Shown here in pieces: positions 8,189-19,000 of a stretch of DNA of 64,000 bases (position 1 is its first letter; the number at the start of each line of letters is the position of its first letter). Source of the DNA: Candidatus Obscuribacterales bacterium (lineage in GTDB: Bacteria; Cyanobacteriota; Vampirovibrionia; Obscuribacterales; Obscuribacteraceae); assembly GCA_020050685.1 (NCBI GenBank), contig JAGVKG010000040.1, forward strand, positions 1 through 64,000, written 5' to 3'. A program made the position numbers and the translations under genes. The notes under the pieces were generated by a model. That model saw nothing but the letters and a program-made list of their open reading frames with translations. It was not told where the DNA came from and ran no database searches.

Positions 8189-9004
8189 TTACTTCAAAAG
8201 AGTAATTAGTTTCTTTGCCATTTCTACGTCTAATTCATGACCTGCTTTAATGCTAATAAATCTGGCCTTGAAGTTTATAGGGTTAACCCCGGAAAGCGCT
8301 AAATCACCCAACAAATCCAAAAGTTTGTGACGTGCAGGCTCATCTTCAAAACGCAGAGGCATAGAAAAACCTGTTTCTGTCAGGCTGACAATTTGATCGG
8401 CAAGACCAAGCATTTGATGTTCTTTTAGTGGACCGAATGTACGAGCGTCAGAAATATCGCGAGGGTCTTGGGTGTGCGTCCAGCTGCCCCAACGTTTACC
8501 GATAGCCGGATGATTCCAATCAATCATGTAATTAAGTGAGAAAGTTTGATCGGGAATGGCCATCAAAATACGGTCACCCTTTTGGCAAATAATTGGCTCT
8601 TTCAATTCGATATGTGGTTCTGGAATTTGGCGCGGCCAATTTGCCTCGGCAAACAAATCCAACCAGAATCCGGCAGAGCCGTCCGCTAAGGGCATCTCTG
8701 GTCCATCGACAACCACACGCAGATCATTCAGTCCCCAAAGGCTTGTGGCACCAAGGAAATGTTCGACTATACACAAGCGCGCCGTTTGACCATCTTGCGA
8801 CTTGCCGCCAAGCACCACATTGCGCAAAGTGTTAACCACATAATCAGATGTGGCCGGAATGGTGACATAACCATCTTTGCACTTTAATTCAAAGACAATG
8901 CCATGCCCGGGCTCTGCCAAATGTGCTTCAACTGATACCACTTGCGAGGAAGTTAGCCCACGACCAGCATAACGAACTGAAGATTGTTTAGTTTGTGCTT
9001 GCAT
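8189..9004 (-). CDS. lpxC: UDP-3-O-acyl-N-acetylglucosamine deacetylase
   Basis: LpxC performs the committed zinc-dependent deacetylation of lipid A synthesis. The 271-residue protein carries the family motifs: VEHFLGA with zinc ligand H82, MPLADGSAG at 104-112, ARTFG at 187-191, the RHKLLDLLGDL segment with ligands H226 and D230, and GH at 255-256 (catalytic His). It is slightly shorter than the ~305-residue E. coli enzyme. It sits three bases after lpxD, so the two are translationally linked. Together they show the organism makes lipid A-type LPS. Confidence 0.95.
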   Translation of the reverse strand: MQAQTKQSSVRYAGRGLTSSQVVSVEAHLAEPGHGIVFELKCKDGYVTIPATSDYVVNTLRNVVLGGKSQDGQTARLCIVEHFLGATSLWGLNDLRVVVDGPEMPLADGSAGFWLDLFAEANWPRQIPEPHIELKEPIICQKGDRILMAIPDQTFSLNYMIDWNHPAIGKRWGSWTHTQDPRDISDARTFGPLKEHQMLGLADQIVSLTETGFSMPLRFEDEPARHKLLDLLGDLALSGVNPINFKARFISIKAGHELDVEMAKKLITLLK

Positions 9005-9007
9005 GAC

Positions 9008-10135
9008 CTATTTCGCTAATTGCTTTTCTGCCATTAATGATGCGAGCTTGGCTTCCAGTTCCTCAACTTTTTTATTCAGGGCTTTGATTTCACTGTTCAT
9101 TTTCGGCAGCTTGCGCTTGTAAGCCAGACCGGTAAAGAATTCACGCATTGGTTCTGCTGGTGTGCCGGTAACAATTTCTCGTTCGCCGATATCACGCATT
9201 ACACCAGTCTTGGCCTCGACAATTGCATCTTTGCCAACGGTCAGGTGATCTTTTAAACCAGCTTGTCCAGCCAGAATTGCGCGATCGCCAATCACGCAAG
9301 AACCACCGATGCCTGTTTGAGCAATAATCAAAGCCTCGCGGCCAATCTGATTGTTGTGAGCAATCATCACCAGATTGTCAATTTTGGTACCGGCACCAAT
9401 TTTAGTCGTACCAACGGTGGCGCGGTCAATCGTTGCATTTGATCCGACTTCCACATCATCTTCAATCACGACATAACCGATATTGGGAATCTTTAAATGT
9501 GGATTGGATTCGTCCACCAACTCTCTGATACCAGCTAGGCGGCGTTCCATGTTGGACATTTTTTGCGTCACATAGCTGTAGCCGTCTGATCCGATTGATG
9601 CGCCTTGTTGCAGGATTACGCGATTACCGATTTGCGAGTAGTCAGCAATCAAGCAACCTGGGTGGAGAAGACAGTCATTGCCAATTTTTACTTTGCCACC
9701 AAGGATGGTGCCAGCCATGATTTTGGTTTTGTCACCAATTTCACAATTAGGACCGATGACCACAAGCGGGCCAATTGCCACGTCTTTGCCCAATTTTACA
9801 CTAGGGTCGACAATGGCAGTCGGATGAACGCCGGCAGCCGGATAAAAACGCTTTGGCCCGAGGACGCCAAGCATTTTTTGCATGACCACAAGCGGACGCT
9901 CAACATAAATGGCTGGCAAATCCGTTTCGGTGCCTTCTGGCAGAATTACTGCTGATGCTTTTACCTGCGGTAATTGCTTGAGCATTTTCGCTTCAAAAAA
10001 AACCGCCAAGTCACCTTCCTTGGCAGCAAGCGGTGATGGTGAAAAGCTCGACACTTTAGTGTCGGCCGGGCCGACAACTCTGCCACCAATTAAGTTGGCA
10101 ATATCACCGATAGTCATCTCCATAGGGAGCTTCAT
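9008..10135 (-). CDS. lpxD: UDP-3-O-acylglucosamine N-acyltransferase
   Basis: LpxD adds the N-linked acyl chain in lipid A synthesis, directly after LpxC. The 375-residue protein has the N-terminal uridine-binding domain (about 1-100, TIGDIANLIGGRVVG), a left-handed beta-helix of hexapeptide repeats (about 105-320), and QQGASIGSDGYSYV matching the signature around the active site. Its C-terminal coiled coil, about residues 345-375, is longer than usual. The catalytic His lies in the NLVMIAHNNQIG segment. It is expressed with skp upstream (98-base gap) and lpxC downstream. Confidence 0.94.
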   Translation of the reverse strand: MKLPMEMTIGDIANLIGGRVVGPADTKVSSFSPSPLAAKEGDLAVFFEAKMLKQLPQVKASAVILPEGTETDLPAIYVERPLVVMQKMLGVLGPKRFYPAAGVHPTAIVDPSVKLGKDVAIGPLVVIGPNCEIGDKTKIMAGTILGGKVKIGNDCLLHPGCLIADYSQIGNRVILQQGASIGSDGYSYVTQKMSNMERRLAGIRELVDESNPHLKIPNIGYVVIEDDVEVGSNATIDRATVGTTKIGAGTKIDNLVMIAHNNQIGREALIIAQTGIGGSCVIGDRAILAGQAGLKDHLTVGKDAIVEAKTGVMRDIGEREIVTGTPAEPMREFFTGLAYKRKLPKMNSEIKALNKKVEELEAKLASLMAEKQLAK

Positions 10136-10233
10136 AATTAACTGTCCTCAAAAATAAAACTAATAGATCAAGTCAAACTAACTTCCGGATTTATGACCAG
10201 AAGATCTGACATGTGCCACCACTACCAAGTGAT

Positions 10234-10758
10234 TTACTTGGTTTGCGGCTTTGTGCTGCCGGCAGTAGCAATGTTGAGATGCTTAACCACACCCTCTGTG
10301 AGGTCAACACCACCCATGAGTACTGCTTGCTTCATCATCACAACATCAACGTGGTGGGTAGCTGCTTCTGCTTTGATTGCCGCATCGATATCTGTTTCCA
10401 ATTGGCTTTCCAAGCTTTGAGCACGAGCTTGCACTCTTTTTACTTCATCATCGATGGAAGCTTGCAAGCGCTTTTGCAGACCTTCTAATTCTGCTGGTGG
10501 CTTATGAGCATTCTTAGCTTCTTCATACTGCTTGTTGGAATCTTCAATCAGCTTGTGAACTTTTTCTTCTGATTTTCTCAGCTCTTCAGCAGCTGACTGA
10601 GCTTTGGGATAGCTGGTCACAACCTTGTCGCGATCGACAATGCCAAATGCTTGTGATTTGGCGGCCGGAGCTTGAGCCTGTGAAAAGGCTGGCAGAGCAA
10701 AAGCACTTGCCAAAGCAATAGTTGAGACGTAAGCAAAAATGTTTTGAGAGTAACGCAT
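10234..10758 (-). CDS. skp: Skp/OmpH-family periplasmic chaperone
   Basis: A 174-residue Skp-like protein: signal peptide (about 1-28, ending ALPAFSQAQA), a short core beginning FGIVDRDKVVTSYPKAQ, long charged helices that form the grasping arms, and a C-terminal strand with VDVVMMKQAVLMGGVDLT. Skp holds unfolded outer-membrane proteins on their way to BamA. GGAG six bases before the ATG at 10758 decides the start over an upstream in-frame TTG. Its place between bamA and lpxD matches the standard arrangement. Confidence 0.9.
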   Translation of the reverse strand: MRYSQNIFAYVSTIALASAFALPAFSQAQAPAAKSQAFGIVDRDKVVTSYPKAQSAAEELRKSEEKVHKLIEDSNKQYEEAKNAHKPPAELEGLQKRLQASIDDEVKRVQARAQSLESQLETDIDAAIKAEAATHHVDVVMMKQAVLMGGVDLTEGVVKHLNIATAGSTKPQTK

Positions 10759-10825
10759 TCTCTTCTCCAAAAATTGACGTTAGACCTCGCAAGTGCACAG
10801 TTTACAACATTCAGGGCACGTCTAT

Positions 10826-12880
10826 TTAAAATTTATCTCCAAAGCCGATTGTAAATCTTGGCGTCATCCTGCCCAAAACCGAACTAATCAAGGGGAAGCC
10901 GTAATCTAAGCGCACAATCCCGACCATTGGCACCTTAAGTCGAACGCCCATGCCTACTGAGGCTCCGAGCATCGAGCGTTGATACAAATCGTTGGTCAAG
11001 GTGTTGCCATTCACTTGTCCGGCATCAGCAAAGAACTCACCTTTGACATGACTATGAACCATTTTTACCATTTGTCCGTAAGTGGATTTTGGATCACCCT
11101 TAGGAATTGGCAATTTGAAGCGGTATTCAGCAGAAGCCATGAGCATGGATGTGCCGGTGCCTAAATCAGAAAACGAACGATAGCCCCTGAGCCCGTTCCA
11201 GCCGCCCAAGCGATATTGGGCAAACTGCGGCATTCCACCTAAAGCCGTTCCACCTTGCATGTTGAAGGCAAAGCCGGATGACTCGTTGACTTTCACATAT
11301 TTGGTGACTGATGCACCGAGTCGGGCGAAACTAGCATTGCCCAGTCCAAGTGAAGGGCTGCCGGTCAAACGCGCGGATGTGCCGGATGTCGGATCGGCAG
11401 CAGTGTCACGCGTGTCGTAAGTAAGCGATGGATTGACGGTCATATATGTACCGCCTTGCAACTGCTGGTTACGAACGGCACCAGCAATTTGTTGGGCTTG
11501 CAAAGGGTTTGAGGTTAAGCCCATTTTCATGGCTTGCTCCGCCAGATATTCAGTTTGATTGATTTGATTGAACATACTTGCTGCATCAATCAAGTTTGTA
11601 TTTTCCCCGGTAAAACCAAGGTTGCCGCGGACATTGTGACCAAGCGGATGTGAGAAGGTAACCGATGCACCGAGTGTTCTTTGCTGAGCGTAATCAACCA
11701 GCATGGAGTTGAAGTCGCGTGCAAAGCCAGACACAGCCATGGAAGTTTTGGTGCCTTTGAGATTTGGCTCAATCCAATTAGCTTCAACTTGGTAAGTACG
11801 GCGATTGGAAAGAAATCCCGTGCCGGCATTGTTGACGGAGTTGGTCAGATTGTTCAACATGCCGGTGCCAACTTGGCTGGAGAATTGCACGACTTGTCCG
11901 CGGCCCATGAAGTTGCTATCGGAAAATGTCATCGAACCAAATGGTCCGGCGATAGTATCAACGCCGCCACCCAAGCCAATCGAGCCTGTGCGTTTTTCTT
12001 CTACTTCCACTTTCAGCGTGTATTTGTCTGGACTGGTGGTGGAAGGAACTAAGGAACGGCGAATATCTTGGAAGTAGCCATTGCCGTAAAGTTTGCGCAA
12101 GTCATTTGTTAGATCGCGCTCGTTGTAGACGGACCCTGGTTTGACCTTGATGGCATTTTTGATGATGAAGTCTTTGGTTTTGCGATTGCCGACAATTTGC
12201 ACACTTTCAATTTCGCCTTCGTTTATTGTCATACCGATCGAACCATCCGGATCGTCTTTCACATCAACGACGCGTGCCAAAAGATAACCCTTCTCATGAT
12301 AGGCCTGCTCAACTTTATCAATCGCTTGCGAAAGTTGGCTGAGATTCTGTGGCTTACCTAGCTGATCAGAAAAGGCTTTGGAAATTTCATCAGTGGACAA
12401 GACTTTGTTGCCTTGGAAAGCAAACTGTGTCACTGGTTCATTTTCTTGTACACGAATTTTTAAAAGTACACCGGAGCCGGTTAGCTCTGGTACGACTTGC
12501 ATATTGCGATCGTCAAAGTAACCGAGGTTGTTTATTGCTTTCAGATCCTCAACCACTTTGTCGCGGCTGAACTTATCGCCCGGCTTGGTCTTGACTACGC
12601 CGAGAATATCTTCGGTGGGCACCAAACGATTGCCTTCGACTTTTATATCGTCGATCGTTAAATTATCTGGCGCTTCGCTTGCTGATCCGCTGGCTGGCTT
12701 AGATTCTTCTGAAGTTGGATCCGAGTCTAAATTGTCAAGCACTGATTTTGGCTCAGACAGATCTGTCGCTTGCGCATGAACTGCCGAGACTTGAATCAGA
12801 ACTTGCATTGCACAAAGGAGGAGAGCGGCTACCGCCTTGGTTCCTGCCTGAGAGCAAGGATTTTGTTTTTTCAATTGCAT
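10826..12880 (-). CDS. bamA: BamA/Omp85 outer-membrane protein assembly factor
   Basis: A 684-residue Omp85 protein. It has a signal peptide (cleavage near VSAVHAQA), about three POTRA domains between residues 65 and 300 (IDDIKVEGNRLVPTEDILG; VTQFAFQGNKVLSTDEI; IESVQIVGNRKTKDFII) and a C-terminal 16-strand barrel. The barrel includes GGWNGLRGYRSFSD, the conserved VRGF-like loop-6 motif in the form LRGY, and ends FTIGFGDKF with a terminal Phe. The low number of POTRA domains is more like cyanobacterial than proteobacterial BamA. The ATG at 12880 is preferred over an upstream GTG because it begins the signal peptide. It is the first gene of the envelope cluster. Confidence 0.94.
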   Translation of the reverse strand: MQLKKQNPCSQAGTKAVAALLLCAMQVLIQVSAVHAQATDLSEPKSVLDNLDSDPTSEESKPASGSASEAPDNLTIDDIKVEGNRLVPTEDILGVVKTKPGDKFSRDKVVEDLKAINNLGYFDDRNMQVVPELTGSGVLLKIRVQENEPVTQFAFQGNKVLSTDEISKAFSDQLGKPQNLSQLSQAIDKVEQAYHEKGYLLARVVDVKDDPDGSIGMTINEGEIESVQIVGNRKTKDFIIKNAIKVKPGSVYNERDLTNDLRKLYGNGYFQDIRRSLVPSTTSPDKYTLKVEVEEKRTGSIGLGGGVDTIAGPFGSMTFSDSNFMGRGQVVQFSSQVGTGMLNNLTNSVNNAGTGFLSNRRTYQVEANWIEPNLKGTKTSMAVSGFARDFNSMLVDYAQQRTLGASVTFSHPLGHNVRGNLGFTGENTNLIDAASMFNQINQTEYLAEQAMKMGLTSNPLQAQQIAGAVRNQQLQGGTYMTVNPSLTYDTRDTAADPTSGTSARLTGSPSLGLGNASFARLGASVTKYVKVNESSGFAFNMQGGTALGGMPQFAQYRLGGWNGLRGYRSFSDLGTGTSMLMASAEYRFKLPIPKGDPKSTYGQMVKMVHSHVKGEFFADAGQVNGNTLTNDLYQRSMLGASVGMGVRLKVPMVGIVRLDYGFPLISSVLGRMTPRFTIGFGDKF

Positions 12881-13000
12881 GACTCGTGGTCGCACAAACT
12901 AGAAACGATTCTAGAAGGAATTACAACTTGAGCGCCATTCTAACATGGAATGAAGGCATGCCAAGTGAAATTAAGACAAGCGTTAAGCAGTGTGTGAAAG

Positions 13001-14500
13001 TTAAGCGAACCAGGACACTGGCTGTGGATCAAGGTTAATGTTGATTTGTTTTACTTCCGTATAACCCTCCAAACCAAATGTGCCAAGCTCACGTCCCCAG
13101 CCGCTTTGTTTGTAGCCGCCCCATGGACATTCGTTGTAGGTGCTGTGATAACCGTTCACCCAAGTGATACCAGATTTGATCGCACGTACGACACGATGTG
13201 CACGAGTCAGATCGTTGGAAAATACGGCACCGGCCAAACCAAAGTTTGTGCCGTTGGCTAAGGCAATTGCTTCTTCTTCCGTGCGGAATTTTTGAATCAC
13301 AACTACTGGTCCAAATATCTCTTCTTGCACAATGCGCATATCCGGCTTGACGTTAGAAAAGATTGTTGGATTGATGTAATAGCCGTTTTCGTACTTGGCT
13401 CCTTGTGGAACATCGCCGCCAACCTCTAATTTGGCACCTTCTTTTTTGCCAATTTCGATATACTCGAGAACGCGCTTCTTCTGTGCCTCTGAGACCAATG
13501 GACCCATTTCGGTTTCTTGATCGAAGCCTGGACCAACGACTATCTTCTTTGAGCGCTCAATCATCTTGGCGATGAATTTGTCGTAGATGTTTTCTTCCAC
13601 GACCATGCGTGAACCGGCTGAACAAACTTGTCCGGCATTGCAGTAGATAGCAAACAAAGCATAGTCAACTGCTGTGTCAATATCAAAGTCAGAAAATACG
13701 ACCATTGGTGATTTGCCACCAAGTTCGAGCGTGACTTTCTTCAAATTACCGAGTGCCATTTGAGCGATGGCTTTGCCGGTTTTCACTGACCCGGTAAAGG
13801 CAATTTTGTCCACTAAATTAGACTCGGCAATTGGTGCGCCGACAGCTGGTCCGGCACCAAGCACAACGTTTACCACACCTTCCGGCAGTTCCAATTCTTT
13901 CAATATTTCAGCTAAGCGAATGGCAGTCAGTGGTGTGTATTCACTCGGTTTCAAAACGCAAGTGTTTCCAGCAGCAAGTGCTGGAGCCAGTTTCCAGGCT
14001 GCCATCAAAAGCGGATAGTTCCAAGGAATAATTTGACCGCAAACACCAATTGGTTCTCTCACAACTGTAGTTACAGATGGTGCGGGCACATCAATTGCTT
14101 GCCCGGATGGCTTGGTGATGAGGCCGGCATAATAACGGAAGCAATTGGCAGCATCTGCCATATCATATTTTGATTCACGCAATGGTTTGCCACCATTGAG
14201 AGTTTCCAGCTCTGCCAATTCGTCTTGATGAGCATCAATGGCATCAGCTATCTTGAACAAAAATTGCGATCTTTCAAAAGCAGACATCTTCGGCCAGGGA
14301 CCTTGATCGAATGCTTTGCGGGCAGCGATAATTGCCTTTTCGGCGCTTGCCTTCGTGCCTTCTTGCACTTTGCAGAGAACCTTGCCTGTGGCGGGGTTGA
14401 ATAACTCACGCTCGGAGCCACCATCTTCAAACTTGCCACCAATAAATTGTTGCCACTTGCGATCGACTTTAACTTTAGGTGAGGTAAGTGTTTGCGTCAT
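13001..14500 (-). CDS. NAD(P)-dependent aldehyde dehydrogenase (betaine-aldehyde-like)
   Basis: A full-length 499-residue ALDH that oxidises an aldehyde to its acid. The oxyanion region PWNYPLLMAAWKLAPALAAG, the Rossmann segment FTGSVKTGK, the catalytic Glu in VTLELGGKSP and nucleophile Cys in NAGQVCSAGSR are all present. The C-terminus (ININLDPQPVSWF) and overall sequence resemble betaine-aldehyde/DhaS-type enzymes. No choline dehydrogenase, oxidase or transporter is nearby, so the substrate is unproven. It stands alone, 120 bases from bamA and divergent from tmk. Confidence 0.9.
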   Translation of the reverse strand: MTQTLTSPKVKVDRKWQQFIGGKFEDGGSERELFNPATGKVLCKVQEGTKASAEKAIIAARKAFDQGPWPKMSAFERSQFLFKIADAIDAHQDELAELETLNGGKPLRESKYDMADAANCFRYYAGLITKPSGQAIDVPAPSVTTVVREPIGVCGQIIPWNYPLLMAAWKLAPALAAGNTCVLKPSEYTPLTAIRLAEILKELELPEGVVNVVLGAGPAVGAPIAESNLVDKIAFTGSVKTGKAIAQMALGNLKKVTLELGGKSPMVVFSDFDIDTAVDYALFAIYCNAGQVCSAGSRMVVEENIYDKFIAKMIERSKKIVVGPGFDQETEMGPLVSEAQKKRVLEYIEIGKKEGAKLEVGGDVPQGAKYENGYYINPTIFSNVKPDMRIVQEEIFGPVVVIQKFRTEEEAIALANGTNFGLAGAVFSNDLTRAHRVVRAIKSGITWVNGYHSTYNECPWGGYKQSGWGRELGTFGLEGYTEVKQININLDPQPVSWFA

Positions 14501-14701
14501 GAATAAATCTTCCTTAGTGTGTTATTTGTTGCCACGAGTCATCATCCAAAATCATCAGCACTAGTCGATAGCATTGCCGGCGGTCTGTTAGGCAGATACC
14601 GGTGAAAAAAAATGACTTGCTGAATAATTGGATAGATTATCACAGGCGCCAGCTTGACATGACTGTCTAATATAAATTCCTTCCTGCTAAAATTATGACA
14701 A

Positions 14702-15361
14702 ATGCCGGCTAATCTTCCTGGAATCTTTGTCACGCTTGAAGGCCCTGATGGTGCCGGAAAATCCACGCAGCTCAAATTGCTTTGCAAGTATTTGGAAGGG
14801 CAGGGTGTGAACCCGGTTGTTTCCAGAGATCCTGGCGGCACGGCTCTTGGCAGACAAATTCGCCGCCTGCTTCTCAATCCTGAACTATTTGTAAGCCCGG
14901 TGTGCGAGCTTTTGCTTTATCAAGCGGACAGGGCTCAGCATGTGAGCGAAGTGATAATGCCGGCTCTCAAAGAAGGCAAGCTGGTAATTTGCGATCGCTT
15001 TACCGATTCGACCTGTGCTTACCAAGGATTTGGTCGCGGCATCGATATGGCTTTGATCAATCAATTGAATCAAATTGCCACAAGCGGATTGAAACCGGAT
15101 CTAACTATTCTTTTTGATATCGAATCGGAGGTCGGACTTTCCCGCTTGCATCCAGGCGGTCAAGATCGCCTCGAGCGCGAAGCCTTGGCGTTCCACCAAA
15201 AAGTGCGTCAAGGTTATCTCAAGCTTGCCGAAGCAGAACCAGATCGATTTGTGATCATCGATGCCACCAGACCATTTTCACTGGTGCAAGAAGATCTGCA
15301 AAAAATCTTCGCCACCAAAGTCGATATCAGTAAAATTTCTTCGGCGAAAGTCAGCAATTGA
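14702..15361 (+). CDS. tmk: thymidylate kinase
   Basis: Phosphorylates dTMP to dTDP. The 219-residue protein has the P-loop GPDGAGKSTQ near residues 14-23, RDPGGT (the DR(E/D)P motif), the DRFTDSTCAYQGFGRG segment and a LID region at GGQDRLE. After the normal family end (near FATK) it carries a short tail, VDISKISSAKVSN. The DNA for this tail is duplicated in diverged form at 24925-24968, beyond the restriction-modification operon. Therefore the tmk 3' end looks like an insertion point for that island, and the current tail may have come with it. Confidence 0.95.
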   Translation: MPANLPGIFVTLEGPDGAGKSTQLKLLCKYLEGQGVNPVVSRDPGGTALGRQIRRLLLNPELFVSPVCELLLYQADRAQHVSEVIMPALKEGKLVICDRFTDSTCAYQGFGRGIDMALINQLNQIATSGLKPDLTILFDIESEVGLSRLHPGGQDRLEREALAFHQKVRQGYLKLAEAEPDRFVIIDATRPFSLVQEDLQKIFATKVDISKISSAKVSN

Positions 15362-15364
15362 AAC
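15321..15364 (+). repeat. direct repeat L at tmk 3' end (att-like)
   Basis: These 44 bases span the last codons and stop of tmk. They align without gaps to 24925-24968 with 36 identities. The shared core ATCAGTAAAATT is exact. Most differences keep the peptide DISKI(S/A)SAK(V/L)S, so the second copy looks like a related tmk 3' end rather than chance. Confidence 0.7.
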
Positions 15365-15383
15365 GGTATTCGTTTGACGGATA

Positions 15384-16091
15384 CTATAAATCCATAGCTG
15401 CGCCTCTAATTCGCAGCCATTCTTTTCGTTCGCGATAATCAGGCAGAATCTTATCTACCTCATTCCAGAAGGCGTCCGAGTGATCGCGGTAACGCAAGTG
15501 GCACAACTCATGGACGACAATATAGTCAATGATAGTTGGGGGTGCCATCACGCACTTCCAGTGAAAGTACAAGTCTGCACTTTTCGTGCACGTCGCCCAC
15601 CTGTAACCGAGATCCTTAACCTGAACGGTATTAATAGTGACGCCAACTTTGCCGGCAAAATGATTTACACGCTGCTTGATGCGAGGAAGTCCGCGATTTG
15701 TATAAAACGTTTGAAAAGCCAGATGTGCTCCGTCTTTACCATCACTATCGACAACAGAGCGTAGCAAACGAAACACACCTTCGCTGAACTTTAGTGGCTC
15801 GTCTTGTTTATGTACAAGTTGTAAACGATGATTTCTGCCGAGATAGAGAAATGACTCTCCGTTGACGAATTCCCTAACAACGCGAGTCGCATTCAGGTCG
15901 CGCCACTCAGCCAGATTTCGATAAATCCACATGCGTTTGCTGAGCACAGTCTCGTCCACTTGCTCCGGTGTCATCCAGCAAGGAGGGTGGACAGTTATCG
16001 TTCCATTACGTTCGATGACGATGTCGGTAGTCTGGCGATCAGAACCAGGCAAGAGTTGATATTCAATGTCTCGTATCTGACGTCGTTGCAT
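15384..16091 (-). CDS. YgjP-like (M48-type) metallopeptidase of the RM operon
   Basis: A 235-residue YgjP/DUF45 protein. The zinc site is in YIVVHELCHLRYRDHSDAFW (HELCH plus a third His), preceded by the typical YRWATCTKSADLYFHWK core. The family is often encoded immediately after hsdR in type I restriction loci, where its role is not settled; control of subunit stability is a reasonable guess. The ATG abuts the hsdR stop with no gap, so it is the last gene of the operon. The stop lies 22 bases from the tmk stop, in convergent orientation. Confidence 0.85.
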   Translation of the reverse strand: MQRRQIRDIEYQLLPGSDRQTTDIVIERNGTITVHPPCWMTPEQVDETVLSKRMWIYRNLAEWRDLNATRVVREFVNGESFLYLGRNHRLQLVHKQDEPLKFSEGVFRLLRSVVDSDGKDGAHLAFQTFYTNRGLPRIKQRVNHFAGKVGVTINTVQVKDLGYRWATCTKSADLYFHWKCVMAPPTIIDYIVVHELCHLRYRDHSDAFWNEVDKILPDYRERKEWLRIRGAAMDL

Positions 16092-19000
16092 TTATTTCTC
16101 CCCCCTTTGAGAATTACGCTTTAACTCTTCGTGGCGGTTTTTAGCCAGTTTCATAATTTCTACAGCTACATATTCACGATTATGCTTGAGTTCTTCGATT
16201 CCGGACTTAGCGATTTCAGTTTTGATCAATCCTCTGATACGCTTTTGCTTGTCTGGATTCTGCCAGAAGTCAATGCTTGGAGCGGCATCTTGAATCAGCT
16301 GTACTGCGGTTTCCATCAATGTCTTGAATTTCCCTTTGTCCACAGTATCAACTGAACCATCGGTGACACCAACTTGCAGAATATGTTCATAGAAAATTGT
16401 GACTTCTTTGCTCATGCCCTCCTCTCCGCTTTGACGCCCGGCAATTGCTTCGGCGCGTAATTTGGAAAGTTTTTCTGCGAGGATATCCCATTCATCATGA
16501 TGTTTTTCAATCAGGGCGTCAACTTTTTCCGAAAGGCTCTTGAAAAATGCAGGATCCTCGTCGTGGTGCACGGTGCAATGCTTACGCAGTGCGTGCTCCA
16601 TTTCGCTTGCTTTAGCCTCGTAATTGTTTCCTGAGTGTGCAGCTAGCTTATCCAGGAAATCATCAGCTAAAAGTTCGACCGGTGCAATTTTGGGATTAAT
16701 GCCAAGACTGATCAGGTGTTCGTTGATTAGTGCTTTTACTTTCTCACCTGCATTGCTCAGATTCAGACTTGTGTCTTTGTAGCGCTCTTTGGTTACTTGC
16801 AGGATGTATCCAAAGCGCTTGGCCGGCACTCGATATGGTTGTGCAGAATTGTGAGGCAGAATAATATCCATGCTCATCAGAAACTTTTTCAGATACACTT
16901 CAAAATCTGCTCGTTGCTTCTCATCCTTCAATGCCTTTACAGACGCATGCACAACGGCTGCTTCAGCGTTTAAATCAGGTAAAGCGCCAGTCACAAAAGT
17001 TTTTATGTCCCTTACCCCCAGGGAGACAAACTGCTGCAGTAGGCGCTGATAACGTTCTTCTAGGATGGGGAGTTCGGACATGATGCTTTGCATGCCATCG
17101 TGCAACTCTTGCAATTCATCAGTGGATGAATAGATACTCAGTGCATCCGTTAGGTGGTTTGACAATCCGATATAGTCAACAATATAACCACGCTGCTTGC
17201 CTTTCTTAACCCGGTTGGTGCGCGCAATTGCCTGTAACAAAGTATGCTCGCGCAATCTCTTGTCTATATACATTACTTGCTCAACTGGTGCATCAAATCC
17301 CGTGAGGAGCATGTCGCATACAATTAAGAAAGCAATTCCGGTATATTCCTTATCCGGATTTTTCATATCAAATCCACGGCAAAAATTCTCGACAGCCTTC
17401 ATTCGTGCCGCCTGCTTGCGTACCTGGGTTATGTAGGCGGGTTCGTTTGTGCCATCAGATGAAACTACCACTGCTGTCTTTAGGAAGCGCAATCGTTTGA
17501 GCAGCTCAATGTTGGGTGTGGTCTTGCCCATCTCCACTTCGATACGCTCAGCTAATGCAACTTCGATTGCCTTTTGATAGCGCACGCATGCAAGCTTGGA
17601 GTGGCATACCACTTGTGCCTTAAACCCATTGGGTAAGATGTTGTCCACGTAGTGCCCGACGATGTCTTTGCCAATGGCGTTAATGCGATTCTCGGCTTCC
17701 AAGATATCGCCAGTGGCACCATATTTTTTCTTGATCGCCAGTAACTCCTGTTCGCTTCGATCGCCAAAAAGATCTTCGAACGCTTCATCGAACGCATGCT
17801 TCTCGTTTAGTGCGGTATCTGCCGTTTTACCTTCATACAAGATTTGTAATGTGGCCCCATCGGTCACCGCATCCATCAGGCGGTAAGTGTCAATGTACTC
17901 CCCAAAACGTTTGTGGGTTTTCTTCTCGCCATGTCGTTCCGTTATTAGCGGAGTTCCCGTAAAAGCAACTCGGGTTGCGTTTGGAAATGCTTCAAACAAA
18001 TTATCCCCAAGATCAGAGCTCTGCGTGCGATGAGCTTCGTCAATCATCAAAATAATTCGCTCCGAATTATTTACCACTCCGAAAGTATTGCCTGCCGGCA
18101 TTGCACTATATGTACCAAGCGCCTCTGCCACCATATTGCTCAAGGACTGCTTACGCTCTTGAAATTTGTGCACCATCACCATATTGAGGTCCGAGCTATC
18201 AGTGGCAAGTTGGAGTTGCAGATCTTTGCCGCTTGCAATAACGTTTACTCGTCCGCCAATAAGCCTAGCTGTTTTGCTTAGCTGGTCTTCCAGGTCCTCT
18301 CTGTCATTAACGAGTATTATTTTGTAGTCGCTCAAGTCTTGACTGGCGCGCATCATGCGAGCTAAAAAAACCATAGTCAGAGACTTGCCTGAGCCCTGCG
18401 TGTGCCACACAACTCCGCTGCGTTCCATTACAGTAGATCCGTTACGCAAGCGCTGCATAATTTTGTTTGCCGCGCGATACTGCTGATACCGACAAACAAC
18501 CTTGACTCGCGGCCCTCCTTCTGTATCCTTAAAGACTGAGCAAGTGCGCAGGATTTGCAAAAGATTGGAGCGGCAAAGCATCCCAGCAATTAATTTCTGC
18601 TGGGCATTCATCGATTCACAAGCGGCGTCATCCTGAGGATAGAGGGTTTTCCATGCATAAAAATGTTCTTCCCCCGAGGTAATGGTTCCAAAATCAGCCT
18701 CAAGACCTGTGCTGCGTATCAGCAAGAGATTGCTGTGAAAGAGGCGCGGCTCACCTTCGGTTAGTCCAGCAGCTTCAGTCTCCTTGCGCCGCCGCATGTA
18801 GCGTTGTAGTTGCACAAATGCTTCTTGCATCGGGTTGGCACAAGTCTCCGATTGCTTTTTGCACTCAATCACGGCAAGCGGAATGCCATTAACAAAGAGC
18901 ACTATGTCGGGAATTATGTAGGGTTTCACACAACCAGGCGTGTCGATACGGAATTGGTTAATGGCATGAAACTGGTTGTTCTCCGGCTTATGAAAGTCGA

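Noticed and set aside
13001-14500. Glycine-betaine synthesis pathway
   Set aside because: Only the aldehyde dehydrogenase is present; no choline-oxidising enzyme, regulator or transporter is in the window.
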